Assembly (NCBI RefSeq): GCF_014697125.1
Contig: NZ_JACJRG010000049.1
Location: forward strand, 1 to 36,296
Reading direction: 5' to 3'
DNA: 36,296 nucleotides
Source: Anabaena minutissima FACHB-250
GTDB taxonomy: Bacteria > Cyanobacteriota > Cyanobacteriia > Cyanobacteriales > Nostocaceae
Part shown: piece after piece, positions 1 through 7,941 of the stretch
How the letters are laid out: each line of letters begins with the position of its first letter
How positions within the stretch are numbered: the stretch's first letter is position 1
Notes under the pieces: model-generated
The model's database searches: none
Told to the model about the DNA's origin: nothing
What the model saw: the letters and a program-made list of their open reading frames with translations, nothing else
Position numbers and translations under genes: made by a program

Positions 1-102
1 TCTTGGTGGAAATGATAGAAGCTAAGGTATGAAATTTTGTGAGAAATGCTATTTAAGCTCAAAGATATCTAACTTGCTCCCCGCGCCCCCAGCCCTAACG
101 CT

Positions 103-195
103 GCAACAAAGGTTCTCCGTAGTGGCTTCCTTCATGGTTGATATATATAGCTTTGAATCTAGTAAGGACTACCATTGCTTAATTTTTGCTTACTG
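103..195. repeat. Dispersed direct repeat, copy 1
   Basis: This segment recurs in the same orientation at 31819-31911. The two copies share an 11-bp block at the left edge (103-113), a TATATAGCTTTGAA block near 145-158 and an identical 33-bp block at 163-195. The sequence between the blocks is diverged. Each copy lies beyond the 3' end of a minus-strand gene that is itself divergent from a parAB pair, so the whole arrangement is repeated at both ends of the window. Function unknown; it could be a regulatory RNA end, a recombination scar or part of a partition cassette. Confidence 0.75.
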
Positions 196-254
196 ATGAC
201 ATATAAGCTAATTCTCTGCATCCAATAGATACTTAACAGATGGTTAACTAGTGA

Positions 255-383
255 TGTGATGATGTGGGTGCTACTGTCTTTCTAATTGAGCAAGGACAAA
301 AGCGGTGGATAACCAGCCCTGAAGCTATGGACAAATACAACTTCTCCTGGCAACGCCAATACTGGCACGTTGAGCGATTGTAG
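255..383 (+). pseudogene. Gene remnant, C-terminal fragment of a small repeat-type protein
   Basis: An open stretch bounded by TGA at 252 and ending in TAG at 381-383 encodes about 42 residues, including ATVFLIEQGQKRW and SPEAMDKYNFSW. This resembles a short repeat seen in cyanobacterial extracellular or unknown proteins of the pattern VxLIExGxKRxIxxPxxxxxYxxxW. There is no convincing start codon or ribosome-binding site, although GTG 264 is possible. It reads as the tail of a degraded gene. The family assignment is from memory and weak. Confidence 0.4.
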
Positions 384-409
384 GTATGGTTTGCACCCGG
401 ATGTAATCG

Positions 410-1411
410 CTATTTGTCTGTTTTACCCTCAACCTCTTGGGATCTTTTTTTCAGAATTGGTAATGGTGGAGGATTTCCGCCTAATTTATCCTTTTTAGAT
501 GGTCGCTCCCCAAGGGGTTTATTCTTTTTGGACTGTTGCTGGACAGTGGCTTTATCTTGTTTGGAGGCTTTGAGAAATCTGGGTGCAGTTTCTAGAGGTG
601 GTGCGGTGAGTGCCACAAAACCAAAAACATCACGCCCTGGTAGAAATTTCGCCTTCATGGCCACAAATACTGCGTGTCCTTGCTCTTTTTTAGGGACTTT
701 GGGATTAAATCTGAAGGGTCTAATTGGTGCATCCTTCCACAGCAAGGGTAGATGACTGGCCTTCATGAATTTCACCTTACGAGCTGGTTCAGCTTGCTTA
801 ATATAGTCCAGTCTTTCTCTTGTAAAGTTGCGGAACACAGAGATGCAAGGAGTTTGGCAGACCGGAATAAACTGCCACAGTCCTGACAACTTAAACTCCA
901 GGTCTTCTAAATCTCCTGAGACTACTTCTTGGAATCGCCCTTTGTCAAAGCCTACTAGCTGAAAAGCGATTTTTAGGGGTTGCTCTCTGCGTGGAAAATG
1001 AATTGCCTTTGGATAAACTACTAAACGTTGAGTACGGTTGCCAGTAGTTTCTATTTCTTTCTTGAGAGCTTCAAATACTTTGAGTTTTCGGGGAATGTAG
1101 AAAAGTGGGTATTGATTTCGACCAATAGTAACAGTGCTGCTGCCTTCGGAATTTAGGTTTACCTCCCCTGTAATTACGCCAACAGCTTGAAACATCGCGC
1201 CTGAAGCTTCAATAGAATCTATTTGTGAAGCAGTATCAAGATGGACTTGTTCATTATCAGTTGGGGCTGACAGTGGAGAATCTGCCTCTAGCTCCTTTGT
1301 AGAAAGCTCTAGAGACTCTTGAGTTTTTTCCTCATCTTGATCTGCAAGAGGTTGTCCAAACTGTAATTCAATATTAGTAGGCTTATTGGGCGTAGGCTCG
1401 GCAGATGCCAT
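410..1411 (-). CDS. Hypothetical protein divergent from parA1
   Basis: A 333-residue protein that I do not recognise. Residues 1-70 are acidic and low in complexity. Residues 72-270 look globular, with beta-rich segments such as GVITGEVNLN and a WQFIPVCQTPCISVFRN stretch containing two cysteines. The C-terminal 50 residues are lysine- and proline-rich and probably disordered or nucleic-acid binding. There is no signal peptide or membrane segment. The ATG at 1411 has no clear Shine-Dalgarno. The gene is divergent from parA1 with a 174-bp gap, and its 3' end faces the dispersed repeat. The same arrangement is seen at the second par locus, where a different proline-rich protein takes this place. 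It may be a partition or replication accessory protein, but that is inference from position only. Confidence 0.75.
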   Translation of the reverse strand: MASAEPTPNKPTNIELQFGQPLADQDEEKTQESLELSTKELEADSPLSAPTDNEQVHLDTASQIDSIEASGAMFQAVGVITGEVNLNSEGSSTVTIGRNQYPLFYIPRKLKVFEALKKEIETTGNRTQRLVVYPKAIHFPRREQPLKIAFQLVGFDKGRFQEVVSGDLEDLEFKLSGLWQFIPVCQTPCISVFRNFTRERLDYIKQAEPARKVKFMKASHLPLLWKDAPIRPFRFNPKVPKKEQGHAVFVAMKAKFLPGRDVFGFVALTAPPLETAPRFLKASKQDKATVQQQSKKNKPLGERPSKKDKLGGNPPPLPILKKRSQEVEGKTDK

Positions 1412-1585
1412 AATTGTTGTTTTTTTTAATCGCGGTCTGATTCAATCTTAATGGTATGCACTGTGGGGAGCAAAGTTGTAAACATTAATATAGACATTCT
1501 GTAGACCAGAATCTACCATGTGGAAAAGCAGCATAATTGATGGCAGTAAGCCCAAATCTAAGCTGAAAAATATTAGGCAGAATCA

Positions 1586-2221
1586 ATGTTGATTGGTATT
1601 TTAAACAGAAAGGGTGGGTGTGGAAAATCGACAACAGCAGTCCATCTTGCTCACTGGTTAGCGCAGAGAAAGTATAGTGTGATGGTTATTGACTCGGATG
1701 GACAAACAAGTTCCAGTCAGTGGCTAACAAAACTTAACTTACCCTCTTTAGTTATCAATGATCCTGATGATCTCTTTGACCAAATTGCGCTGTATTCAGC
1801 ACAGTATGAAGCAGTTATAGTAGATTCTCCAGCCGTCCTTGGTGAAACAGCCAAAGCTGTATTGCTGAGTGTTGATTTAGCTTTAGTACCTGTGCAGCCA
1901 TCAAATCTCGATTTACTAGCAACTAAAGATATTGTCCGTCTGGTCAACCAAGCTCAGAAAATCCGCAAAGGGACTCCCAAAGCAGCGATGTTTTTAAGTC
2001 GGGCTGCAAAAGGAACTGTATTGCTGAGGGAAGCCCAAGAGGTTTTATCCCAAACCGAAGGGCTGACTTTGCTGAAGCAAGTGATTTATCAGCGACAGGT
2101 TATTGCTGATGCCCCAGGACAATCTGCTACCGTTTTTAATATGTCTGGTGATGCGGCATTTCAAGCTGCAAGAGAATATGAGCAGCTATTCGAGGAGGCT
2201 TTGAGTTATGGCAAGGCGTAA
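1586..2221 (+). CDS. parA: ParA-family partition ATPase (locus 1)
   Basis: A short ParA/MinD-type P-loop ATPase (211 residues) that would drive plasmid segregation by ATP-dependent binding to the nucleoid. The deviant Walker A KGGCGKST lies at residues 9-16, with the signature lysine K9 and the P-loop lysine K14. The Walker A' region has VIDSDGQTSSSQW at about 34-46, and a Walker B-like AVIVDSPA is near residue 75. The length fits short type Ib or orphan-like ParA proteins lacking an N-terminal HTH. It overlaps parB1 by 14 bp, so translation is probably coupled. It differs clearly in sequence from the ParA at 33064, although the two ParBs are close relatives. The identity as a ParA-family ATPase is firm; its exact partner specificity is inferred. 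Confidence 0.92.
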   Translation: MLIGILNRKGGCGKSTTAVHLAHWLAQRKYSVMVIDSDGQTSSSQWLTKLNLPSLVINDPDDLFDQIALYSAQYEAVIVDSPAVLGETAKAVLLSVDLALVPVQPSNLDLLATKDIVRLVNQAQKIRKGTPKAAMFLSRAAKGTVLLREAQEVLSQTEGLTLLKQVIYQRQVIADAPGQSATVFNMSGDAAFQAAREYEQLFEEALSYGKA

Positions 2222-3104
2222 TAGCTTGAAAGATGATTGGAAATTTGATGCTGATTTGTCTAATGTTCGTGAAATATCTATCGATTCAATCATTCTTCCA
2301 CCAAACCAACCTCGCCGCTATTTTGACCCTCAAAAGCTTCAACAATTAAAGGAGTCAATTTCCACACATGGAATTTTAGAACCGTTATTAGTTCGTCCTG
2401 TAGAAAAAATCGGTCAGTATGAATTAGTAGCAGGAGAACGACGTTATCGGGCTGCCAAAGAAGCTGGGTTGGCTTTAGTGCCTGTAACTGTCAGAAAACT
2501 AACTGATGATGAAGCAGTTCAACTTGCACTTGTTGAGAACCTACAACGTGAAGATTTGAATCCTGTAGAGGAAACAGAAGGAATTCTTCAGCTATTAAGT
2601 CTCAAACTGAAAATTGATGTTGCAGAGGTTACTTCTCTTCTTTACCGGATGCGGAATGAAGTGATTGGCAATACTAATCAAAACGTTTTGATTAGTTCTG
2701 AAGCCCTGAAAATTCAAGCTATTTTTAATGAGCTAGCATTTATTGCATGGGAGTCTTTCGTTACAACTAGGCTAACATTACTGAATTTACCAAGTGAAAT
2801 TCTTGAAGCCCTGCGAATTGGCAGAATCGCATATACTAAAGCCCAAGCGATTGCTCGCTTAAAGGATGAGGCATCAAGAAAAGAGTTACTGGAAGAAGCG
2901 ATAACTCAAAACTTATCTCTTGCCCAAATCCGAGAGCGGCTTAAAGCTATCCGCCCTCCCAAGGAAGAACCCCAAACGCTAAAGCAGAAGATGCAAGATA
3001 TTACCCATCGTTTTCAAAAAGCAAAAGCCTGGGATGACCCGAAAAAACAGAAAAAATTAGAAAAGTTGTTGATACAAATGGAAACCATACTAGCTGAGGA
3101 TTAA
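2208..3104 (+). CDS. parB: ParB-family partition protein (locus 1), carrying an internal palindrome
   Basis: A 298-residue ParB/Spo0J-type centromere-binding CTPase. The N-terminal ParB/Srx domain has NQPRRYFDP (33-41), the box II motif GERRYRAA (76-83) and ENLQREDLNPVEE (110-122). A linker around residues 150-170 is followed by an HTH-like region (LNLPSEILEALRIGRIAYTKAQAIARL) and a charged C-terminal tail for dimerisation. A strong AGGAGG at 2193-2198, inside parA1, lies 9 bp before the ATG. The linker codons 156-163 are written as a perfect 24-bp palindrome at 2673-2696. The ParB at 33828 has the same architecture and keeps NQNVLI at the same place, so the two are paralogues. Confidence 0.95.
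   Translation: MARRNSLKDDWKFDADLSNVREISIDSIILPPNQPRRYFDPQKLQQLKESISTHGILEPLLVRPVEKIGQYELVAGERRYRAAKEAGLALVPVTVRKLTDDEAVQLALVENLQREDLNPVEETEGILQLLSLKLKIDVAEVTSLLYRMRNEVIGNTNQNVLISSEALKIQAIFNELAFIAWESFVTTRLTLLNLPSEILEALRIGRIAYTKAQAIARLKDEASRKELLEEAITQNLSLAQIRERLKAIRPPKEEPQTLKQKMQDITHRFQKAKAWDDPKKQKKLEKLLIQMETILAED
2673..2696. promoter_or_regulatory. Candidate intragenic parS site in parB1 (24-bp perfect palindrome)
   Basis: A perfect 24-bp palindrome whose 18-bp core is AATCAAAACGTTTTGATT, inside the linker-coding part of parB1 (codons 156-163). The parB2 gene has another 24-bp palindrome at the homologous codons with core AATCAGAACGTTCTGATT. The two cores differ by two synonymous changes (CAA/CAG and TTG/CTG) placed symmetrically, so palindromy is preserved. 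ParB proteins bind palindromic parS sites, and a parS within a parB-family gene is known for Bacillus spo0J. Assignment as parS is inference. Confidence 0.65.
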
Positions 3105-3108
3105 TTAT

Positions 3109-3279
3109 ATGACTATCAAAGAAATCCTGCTCCAAGAAATTGAATCTTCTCCAGAGTCACTGCTAGAAGAAACTCTTGATTTTCTCCGTTTTTTGAAAAC
3201 CAAACAAACAGTTAAAAAAGATACTCAATCACCGCATATTAAGCCAGAAACAGAAAGTTACGATACCCTACCTCAATAA
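3109..3279 (+). CDS. Small DUF2281-like (antitoxin-type) protein
   Basis: A 56-residue ORF starting at ATG 3109, four bases after the parB1 stop. The start MTIKEILLQEIESSPESL and the following LLEETLDFLRFLK match my memory of the DUF2281 pattern, which in cyanobacteria is often the antitoxin half of a VapBC-like pair. No PIN-domain toxin follows; the next gene is a serine hydrolase. It is therefore either an orphan antitoxin or a remnant. It is probably transcribed with parAB. The family call is tentative because the protein is short, but codon use and the tight spacing support a real gene. Confidence 0.6.
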   Translation: MTIKEILLQEIESSPESLLEETLDFLRFLKTKQTVKKDTQSPHIKPETESYDTLPQ

Positions 3280-3323
3280 GCACAACGAACACAAAAGATA
3301 AGTAATCTTTCAAGCTTTCAATC

Positions 3324-4937
3324 ATGACACTCCCATCACCAAATAAAGTCGATGAATTATTTTCTCAATGGGATAAACCAGGCTCTCCTGGTTTCGCTTT
3401 AGCCATCATCAAAGATGGTGAGACTGTCTATAAGCGTGGCTATGGTATGGCTGACTTAGAACACAACGAAACGATTTCTCCAAATTCGGTCTTTGATATT
3501 GCCTCAACGTCCAAGCAGTTTACAGCGATGTGCATTGCTTTACTTGCAAGAAAGGGGGAACTTTCTTTAGATGACGAGATCCAAATCTACATTTCAGAGA
3601 TACCCAGATATGAGTATCCCATTACTGTGCGGCATCTGATTCACCACACAAGCGGCATTCGTGATTACCTAACCCTCATGGGGTTGGCAGGAATGCGATG
3701 TGAGAATGAGTATCCTGAGAACGAAATCATTGGTTTAATAGCTCGTCAGAAAGAATTGAACTTCAAGCCAGGAGATGAGCATTTGTACAGCAACTCAGGA
3801 TATTTTCTTTTGGCAGAAATTGTAAAACGTGTCTCTGGAGAATCTCTTGCGGTTTTTGCTGATCAGCATATTTTCAGTCCCCTTGGGATGAAGACAACTC
3901 ACTTTCACGATGATTTCACAAGGATTGTTAAGAATAGAGCCATTGGCTACTCTGTGAGGGACGAAGGTAGCTTTCGGATTGATATGTCTATTCTTGATGT
4001 CGTGGGTGACGGTGGTATTTATACTACAGTTGAGGATCTATGTATCTGGGATGAGAATTTTTACCAAAACAAATTAGGAGAATATGGGCAAGACCTGATC
4101 GAAGAAATCATTACACCTGGAAGATTGAATAGCGGCGAAGGGATAGATTATGCCTTTGGTTTAATCATAGGGCATTACCGAGGATTAGAAACCATCAGCC
4201 ACAGTGGTGGATGGATGGGTTACAGATCGCAGATGCTTCGATTCCCCAAACAGAGATTCTCTGTAATTTGCTTGTCAAATTTGGGCAGTGCTGAACTGCC
4301 AGAACTTGCCAGAAAAGTCGCAGATATCTACTTAGTTGATGACTTTACTGAGCAAAGCATAGAATCTGTCAGCCGCCAAACCCAAATAATAGAAATTCCA
4401 TCGGTTGATTTAGAGAGAAAGACTGGCTTTTATCAAAACCCAAAAACGGAAACCGTTTGGGAGTTATTGGTAAAGGATGGGAAATTAAGCGTAGAATTTG
4501 CTGGAATGAGCTTTACACTTGCTCCTGTGAGTTCAAGTCATTTTGTCATAATGGATCTTCCTTCTAATGCTGATATTGAATTTGAAGAGTCAGCTTTAGA
4601 TGAACCCTCTCATCTTTACGTTTGTGTGGAAGGCAAAACACGCGACGTTTTCCAACGGCTAGACTTTGCTCCTCCTGATTCTGAACAGTTGATGGATTTT
4701 ACAGGAGAGTATTATTGCCAAGAGTTAGATGTCACCTACAGAATCAGTATAGAAGACGGAGAGTTGCTGCTAGATCGAAAAAATTCTCTTCGAGAAACCC
4801 TCAAGCCAATTAACAAGGATTTACTGAAAGGGATGGACATCACTTTGCAGTTTTTCCGTGATGGCTTACATCAAGTTACTGGATTCAATATGAGCGCAGG
4901 ATATGGAGGTGTCAGAAACATTCAATTTGTGAAATAA
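3324..4937 (+). CDS. Serine hydrolase of the beta-lactamase / penicillin-binding class C family
   Basis: A 537-residue active-site serine hydrolase. The catalytic SxxK is S61-T-S-K64 (in FDIASTSKQFT), the YxN is Y155-S-N157 (LYSNSGY) and the third motif is HSGG near residue 293. All three motifs of class C beta-lactamase-like enzymes are therefore present. The C-terminal 180 residues (from about 355) form a beta-rich domain of the kind found after the catalytic domain in this family (GFYQNP, GEYYCQELDVTYRI). No signal peptide is visible, so the enzyme is predicted to be cytoplasmic, which is unusual for a cell-wall enzyme. The substrate cannot be told; esterase, peptidase or beta-lactam hydrolysis are all possible. 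There is no obvious operon partner. Confidence 0.9.
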   Translation: MTLPSPNKVDELFSQWDKPGSPGFALAIIKDGETVYKRGYGMADLEHNETISPNSVFDIASTSKQFTAMCIALLARKGELSLDDEIQIYISEIPRYEYPITVRHLIHHTSGIRDYLTLMGLAGMRCENEYPENEIIGLIARQKELNFKPGDEHLYSNSGYFLLAEIVKRVSGESLAVFADQHIFSPLGMKTTHFHDDFTRIVKNRAIGYSVRDEGSFRIDMSILDVVGDGGIYTTVEDLCIWDENFYQNKLGEYGQDLIEEIITPGRLNSGEGIDYAFGLIIGHYRGLETISHSGGWMGYRSQMLRFPKQRFSVICLSNLGSAELPELARKVADIYLVDDFTEQSIESVSRQTQIIEIPSVDLERKTGFYQNPKTETVWELLVKDGKLSVEFAGMSFTLAPVSSSHFVIMDLPSNADIEFEESALDEPSHLYVCVEGKTRDVFQRLDFAPPDSEQLMDFTGEYYCQELDVTYRISIEDGELLLDRKNSLRETLKPINKDLLKGMDITLQFFRDGLHQVTGFNMSAGYGGVRNIQFVK

Positions 4938-5005
4938 AAAGACGCAATTATGATAATTACCAGACCACTTTATGCAATGGAGAATTGAACAATAACAATA
5001 ATTTA

Positions 5006-5500
5006 ATGGATATCAATCAACAAAAAGAACAATTTAGCATTACCTATGTTAGAGCCATCGCCGCCGTTGCAGGTTATTCTTTATATAGACCAGAAGTTGA
5101 TAACGACAGCGTAGATTTAGGCATAGTTAGCAGAGGTGGCACAGGTAAAATCCTTTCCCCTAGACTAGAACTACAGCTAAAATGTACAGCCAGAGATATT
5201 CTTGATGACAATTATATTAAATATCCGCTGATTCTCAAAAATTATAATGATTTAAAAATCAATGCCCTTGTCCCTCGAATATTAGTAGTTGTTTTAGTTC
5301 CCGAAAAAATAACAGATTGGATAAAACAAACAGAATCCGAACTGTGTCTGAGATATTGTGCTTACTGGGTATCCTTGCGCGGGATGCCAGACACCGAAAA
5401 TACAACCAATGTTACTATTGAAGTACCCCGTAGTAATCAGTTTACGCCTGATGCACTCCAAGCCATCATTCAACGCATTAGTTTTGGAGGATTGCCATGA
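5006..5500 (+). CDS. DUF4365 domain protein (nuclease-like)
   Basis: A 164-residue protein from ATG 5006. A longer TTG start at 4985 is possible, but it adds a poly-Asn tail and has only a badly placed GGAG. The sequence QQKEQFSITYVRAIAAVAGY followed by DNDSVDLGI and LELQLKC matches the DUF4365 pattern, which is related to PD-(D/E)xK nucleases. D37 and the Q57-L58-K59 motif would be the metal-site residues. The gene overlaps the next one by 4 bp (ATGA), so the two form a translationally coupled pair. Similar domains occur in restriction- or defence-related proteins. The function here is unproven: either a nuclease effector or a DNA-end binding protein. Confidence 0.7.
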   Translation: MDINQQKEQFSITYVRAIAAVAGYSLYRPEVDNDSVDLGIVSRGGTGKILSPRLELQLKCTARDILDDNYIKYPLILKNYNDLKINALVPRILVVVLVPEKITDWIKQTESELCLRYCAYWVSLRGMPDTENTTNVTIEVPRSNQFTPDALQAIIQRISFGGLP

Positions 5501-6039
5501 AAGTTACTATTAAAGACAGTCAAATCCTCAAAACCGTTAACCCTGAAGTGATACAGGCACACTTGCAAGCAACAGGGTGGCACGAGACAGGGCGTATTTA
5601 TAATGATGCTGGGGCAATTTGGCGACTAAAAAAAGATGCTGCTCCTGAATATGAAATTTTGCTACCTCTCCAACATGATTTAGGAGATTATGCCGAAAGA
5701 ATCAGCGATATATTGAAAATAATATCGACAGTAGAAAATCGTGACCAAGTTGATATATTAAGCGAATTTATTACCAATTATCCCCATTTCAATGTACAAG
5801 GTGTAGTCATGCAAATTGCTACTCCTTCTCTTGATAAATTGAGTGGAGAAATTACTTTACTTGGGGCAATTTTTGAGAAACTACAAGAAATTAAAACCTC
5901 ACTTGCTGACCAGGATTATATCTTAGCTATTAAAGCTTATCAGGAACGTTTACCGATTCACTGCACAGGTGATTTAGTCAAAGTTGACAGTCATTTCGTT
6001 CTGAGAAACCCTCAAAATTTTCAAATTGAGAATATCTAA
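5497..6039 (+). CDS. Hypothetical partner of the DUF4365 protein
   Basis: A 180-residue soluble protein with no family that I recognise. It begins MKVTIKDSQILKTVNPEVIQ and has a predicted alpha/beta start followed by helical segments (YAERISDILKIISTVENRDQVDILSEF; AIFEKLQEIKTSLADQDYILAIKAYQ). The start codon overlaps the stop of the DUF4365 gene as ATGA, with GGAGG shortly upstream, so expression is linked. A strict two-gene pairing suggests a joint function such as effector and regulator, or nuclease and immunity partner. That is inference from gene order only. Confidence 0.75.
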   Translation: MKVTIKDSQILKTVNPEVIQAHLQATGWHETGRIYNDAGAIWRLKKDAAPEYEILLPLQHDLGDYAERISDILKIISTVENRDQVDILSEFITNYPHFNVQGVVMQIATPSLDKLSGEITLLGAIFEKLQEIKTSLADQDYILAIKAYQERLPIHCTGDLVKVDSHFVLRNPQNFQIENI

Positions 6040-6054
6040 ATTTTTGAGTCTTTT

Positions 6055-7047
6055 CTAAATCAATTCTGATATCGAGTCACTCATCTGCTTTTGCAAACGC
6101 TGGCGGTTATCATCATATTTCAACACCGTCTGCACTTGGGCGTGTCTGCTGAATCGCTGAGTAGCACGGTAGTTGCCATTATTGAGATCCAAAACTGTAG
6201 TAATCGCACTGTGGCGGATGCGATGAGGTGACATCTTCTTAGTAATTCCGGCTTGCTTACATAACCCATCCACCAATCGCCTGATTGCCTCCCCGGTTAA
6301 TCTCGCGCCATTTTTGTGATAAGCCAGCACCGTAAAAAGCGGGTCATTGCCACGTTTCTTTTTACTTGCTTTTATCCAATGGGAGATCGCAGATGCCGTT
6401 TTATCCGATAGGTCAAGCACTTCCTTTTGGCTACCCTTGCCCTTACCCAGAATAAAAAGCGTTTTCTCCTTGGGGTTAAAATCACTTACATTTAAGTTGA
6501 CTATCTCATTGCGGCGCAAGCCATTATCCCAAAGTAACCGCAGAATGGCATAGTCACGCTTGCCCTTTAAAGTGTTCTGGTCAACCAGGGCTATGACTAA
6601 CGCATAGTCAGTAGCGGAAATACCCGTAGTGTCGCGGTAGGTTTCAACCCTTTCACCTTTGACATCATCTAAAGAGAAATTGCAGACCCCCAGCCGTCGC
6701 CCCATCTCTACCATCGACTTGATAGCACTGAGGCGACGATTCACTGTAGCTTCAGCCAGTTTCTTCTTGATCAGGTGCGCCTTGTACTTAAGAACCACAG
6801 CGACAGCATGACGCTGTTCCAAGTGCAGAAACTCTAACACTAAGTCGCGGCTGGGTTCTTTTTTGGCAACGAACAGGAAGAAATCTTTTAGGTCTTTTTG
6901 GTATTCACGCTTAGTGTTGAGCGATCGCTTATCCCCAATCAACTGCTGAATAACGTCGGGGTCATTTTCTAGGGAAAAGTCTTCACCGATGGCTAACGCC
7001 AGTGAGTTTTCAAGAACACTAAGGTTTTCAGGGTGAATAGGGTACAT
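6055..7047 (-). CDS. Tyrosine recombinase (XerC/D-like phage integrase family)
   Basis: A 330-residue site-specific recombinase. An N-terminal SAM-like core-binding domain (about 40-125) precedes the catalytic domain. The catalytic set is visible: R178 (NGLRRNE), K202 (GKGKGSQK), H275 and R278 in SPHRIRHS, H302 (FSRHA) and the nucleophile Y311 (LKYDD). All key residues are intact, so it is probably active in resolving plasmid multimers or moving a cassette. The start at 7047 is ATG, with a GGGGAG heptad repeat directly upstream. A second, broken integrase fragment lies at 7942-8136. The gene converges with the DUF4365 pair, with 15 bp between stops. Confidence 0.93.
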   Translation of the reverse strand: MYPIHPENLSVLENSLALAIGEDFSLENDPDVIQQLIGDKRSLNTKREYQKDLKDFFLFVAKKEPSRDLVLEFLHLEQRHAVAVVLKYKAHLIKKKLAEATVNRRLSAIKSMVEMGRRLGVCNFSLDDVKGERVETYRDTTGISATDYALVIALVDQNTLKGKRDYAILRLLWDNGLRRNEIVNLNVSDFNPKEKTLFILGKGKGSQKEVLDLSDKTASAISHWIKASKKKRGNDPLFTVLAYHKNGARLTGEAIRRLVDGLCKQAGITKKMSPHRIRHSAITTVLDLNNGNYRATQRFSRHAQVQTVLKYDDNRQRLQKQMSDSISELI

Positions 7048-7056
7048 GGTTTTAAG

Positions 7057-7087
7057 CAGGGGGGCAGGGGAGCAGGGGAGCAGGGGA
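7057..7087. repeat. Heptad-type short tandem repeat (GGGGAGCA)n
   Basis: Tandem GCAGGGG/AGCAGGGGAG units lie between the recombinase start and the S23-type gene. This is the purine-rich short tandem repeat class common in Nostocales intergenic regions. A second copy in the same orientation on the minus strand is at 7538-7575, on the other side of the S23-type gene. Confidence 0.7.
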
Positions 7088-7097
7088 GAGAAGATAC

Positions 7098-7538
7098 CTA
7101 ATTTTTCTTCATTAGCCAGGGGGTTGGGTTGTTAATCATGTTTACTAGGCTTCCTAGAACTTGGTTGTAAATTCCATACAGTTCTCGACCTGTATTAATC
7201 TCTAAATAATTACATTTAACAGCAAACTCTATCCACGTCTGGGTTTCAGCCGCTTCGGATTGTCTACGACACGCTCCGCGAACACAATCATTCAATTTTG
7301 CAACAAATGCTGCCTCATACCTTCGTTTTCGCCACGCCTCAGCGAAGTTAGCACAAACAGAACGTGATAGCGAAGCGTTAGCGACGTTAGGAGCGTCTGA
7401 CCTACGAATTTGGTCGGTCAGTGAATATCGTTCCTCAACAGGAAACTTTTTAGATACCTCAAATATTTTCATTGCAGCATCAAACGCCGTTTGATAAACC
7501 CTTAAATCTTTGTGATTCTTAATTGCTTCTCTTTCCAT
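7098..7538 (-). CDS. Four-helix-bundle (S23/IVP-type) protein with in-frame repeat insertions
   Basis: A protein of the 23S rRNA intervening-sequence / four-helix-bundle family. It begins MEREAIKNHKDLRVYQ and has the family pattern FDAAMKIFEVSKKFP, YSLTDQIRRS, RSVCANFAEAWRKRRY and AETQTWIEFAVKC. The start is set at ATG 7538, which gives 146 residues. An upstream in-frame ATG at 7649 would translate the flanking heptad repeat and is unlikely. Two insertions interrupt the usual pattern: about 10 residues (DAPNVANASL, 7368-7397) after QIRRS, and about 8 residues (VRGACRRQ, near 7261-7284) after KLNDC. Both derive from cyanobacterial small dispersed repeats and keep the reading frame. The family's function is unclear, and this copy may not fold normally. 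Confidence 0.8.
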   Translation of the reverse strand: MEREAIKNHKDLRVYQTAFDAAMKIFEVSKKFPVEERYSLTDQIRRSDAPNVANASLSRSVCANFAEAWRKRRYEAAFVAKLNDCVRGACRRQSEAAETQTWIEFAVKCNYLEINTGRELYGIYNQVLGSLVNMINNPTPWLMKKN

Positions 7539-7575
7539 CTCCCCTGCTCCCCTGCTCCTCTGCCCCCCTGCTTCC
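7538..7575. repeat. Heptad-type short tandem repeat upstream of the S23-type gene
   Basis: Repeated CCCCTGCTC units on the plus strand (GGGGAGCAG on the minus strand) directly precede the S23-type start codon. The last GGGGAG abuts the ATG and the previous one is about 10 bases upstream, so the repeat could supply the ribosome-binding site. Confidence 0.65.
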
Positions 7576-7649
7576 CATCTTAGTTGAAGAGAGGTGTTTA
7601 TTACTGCAAGTGGTGTGAAAACGGATATTGTCGCACTATGTGGCAACAC

Positions 7650-7941
7650 AGTGGGGGGAGGGGTTTGAAAAGTATTTGTCAGATGATTGACGCTTCGAGA
7701 GGGCGATAGGGCTAAATTTTCGGCGATAAAAGTGTAAGGATTGACGAGTCAGTACGTGATTTGACGGTCAAAGGATAGGGCGTGGACAGTAACGAACACC
7801 ACTATCCATCTTTTGGGGTTAGGGTGTGACAGGGTGTATTGAGCCGAGGTAGGAATTCAAATAGTTGATAGCAATACTGCTATCAACCATTGTCTGTACT
7901 GGGTTCTGTACCCGGCTGAGAAATCGTTGTTATCAGCGAGT
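7650..7941. other. Non-coding stretch with a 9-bp hairpin
   Basis: I see no gene here. A perfect 9-bp inverted repeat, GTTGATAGC / GCTATCAAC, with a 6-base loop lies at 7864-7887, and a short palindrome TTTGACGGTCAAA lies at 7760-7772. Either could be a recombinase or regulator site, but there is no direct evidence. Confidence 0.5.

Noticed and set aside
414..755. Plus-strand frame opposite the hypothetical gene at 410-1411.
   Set aside because: It mirrors a well-formed minus-strand gene, has no recognisable domain and no ribosome-binding site.
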